Assembly: GCF_001189235.2 (NCBI RefSeq)
Contig: NZ_LFIP02000005.1
Span: forward strand, 1-64,000
DNA length: 64,000 bases
Reading direction: 5' to 3'
DNA from: Bradyrhizobium embrapense
GTDB lineage: Bacteria > Pseudomonadota > Alphaproteobacteria > Rhizobiales > Xanthobacteraceae
Part shown: piece by piece, positions 63,584 through 64,000 of the stretch
Numbering within the stretch: the first letter of the stretch is position 1
Layout of the letters: every line of letters starts with the position of its first letter
Position numbers and translations under genes: made by a program
The notes under the pieces: model-generated
Seen by the model: only the letters and a program-made list of their open reading frames with translations
Told to the model about the DNA's origin: nothing
Databases searched by the model: none

Positions 63584-64000
63584 TTGATCGGTGGTTTGGG
63601 GAGAATCGCTTCGCCGGCTTCCATGACGAACCGGTAGTTCAGCGTGTACCAGGGCGCACGAACGCCGGCAGCGGGCGGCTCGCCGTCGTCATGCCGGCGA
63701 TAATCGCCAATCAGTGCGCGCGTCACGCCGAACACGACGTCGCTTTCGAGGTGCTCGTCGTCGTCAACGAAGATCTGCGTGACGAGCGTCTTGTGGCCGG
63801 GCTTGAAGCCGAGGAAATGGATGTGTGCAGGCCGGTAAGGATGCCGGTTCTGGGCTCTCAGCATGTCGCCGACGGGGCCGTCGGTGGGCACGGGATAACC
63901 GGCAGGCTTGACCGATCGGAAGGAAAAGCGTCCCGCGGCATCGGTTGTGAACTTGCCGCGCAGGTTCATGTCCGCCTGCGTGTCGTCCTGGTTCTCGTAG
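63580..64000 (-). CDS. Intradiol ring-cleavage dioxygenase, partial
   Basis: The last 139 or so codons of a catechol or hydroxyquinol 1,2-dioxygenase; the N terminus lies beyond the right edge. YENQDDTQADMNLRGKF at the edge, GYPVPTDGPVG with an iron tyrosine, and HPYRPAHIHF with the two iron histidines identify the family. The general pattern is nearer hydroxyquinol and chlorocatechol enzymes than plain catechol dioxygenase, but this is not firm. It heads, or belongs to the head of, the catabolic operon. Confidence 0.9.
   Translation of the reverse strand, partial: YENQDDTQADMNLRGKFTTDAAGRFSFRSVKPAGYPVPTDGPVGDMLRAQNRHPYRPAHIHFLGFKPGHKTLVTQIFVDDDEHLESDVVFGVTRALIGDYRRHDDGEPPAAGVRAPWYTLNYRFVMEAGEAILPKPPIK

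Overview
The window looks like chromosomal DNA of an alphaproteobacterium of the Rhizobiales, most likely Bradyrhizobium. The reasons are high G+C with strong third-position bias, Bradyrhizobiaceae-type interspersed hairpin repeats between convergent genes, EcfG-type (GGAAC-N16-CGTT) stress promoters, a form II cox cluster, a PQQ alcohol dehydrogenase locus and many aromatic-catabolic genes. The genus is inferred from gene content, not from an rRNA or marker gene. I support about 55 protein genes, one tRNA, several decayed genes and two transposase remnants.

Layout. 1-0.7 kb: 3' end of an ISNCY-type transposase broken by a 26-bp tandem duplication. 0.9-5 kb: RND efflux permease and an unusually short membrane-fusion partner. 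5.2-7.6 kb: OmpA-like protein and a caspase-fold/TPR protein that has lost both catalytic residues. 7.9-9.7 kb: a lactonase-like metallo-hydrolase and a beta-hydroxyacid dehydrogenase. 9.7-18.4 kb: tyrosine/homogentisate catabolism (MarR regulator, flavin monooxygenase, DUF2783 protein, degenerate metallo-beta-lactamase-fold protein, hmgA, fahA, Lrp regulator, hppD), without a maleylacetoacetate isomerase. 18.5-23.6 kb: CaiB-type CoA transferase and a form II coxS-L-M operon. 24-31 kb: a PQQ alcohol dehydrogenase with the lanthanide-type aspartate, a fused XoxJ-type binding protein plus cytochrome c, two NarL-type response regulators, a hybrid kinase without a sensor domain, and a FIST protein. 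31.5-33.5 kb: chemoreceptor.

33.7-38.2 kb: a DUF3175 protein and an MFS-otsB-otsA trehalose operon behind EcfG-type promoters. 38.65 kb: tRNA-Ser(GGA). 38.8-40.8 kb: a decayed zone with an IS481-type remnant fused to the first codons of an old-yellow-enzyme gene and a frameshifted chimera of an alpha/beta-hydrolase and a metallo-hydrolase. 41-49 kb: a VOC dioxygenase, a large winged-helix/ATPase regulator, an AraC regulator, and two YcaC-type hydrolases around an alpha/beta-hydrolase. 49.2-56.5 kb: a tightly packed seven-gene operon (XapX, amidohydrolase, DoxX, secreted VOC protein, porin, DUF1275, Na+/H+ antiporter) of unknown purpose. 56.5-59.1 kb: an MhqD/MhqO-like hydrolase and dioxygenase pair with a divergent LysR regulator. 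59.1-64 kb: a minus-strand catabolic operon (intradiol dioxygenase running off the window, SDR, BKACE, MDR oxidoreductase, cupin, DctA).

The most promising places for something new are the alcohol dehydrogenase locus with its J-G fusion and FIST/kinase pair, the catalytically dead caspase, the degenerate metallo-hydrolase embedded in the homogentisate operon, and the seven-gene operon at 49-56 kb.
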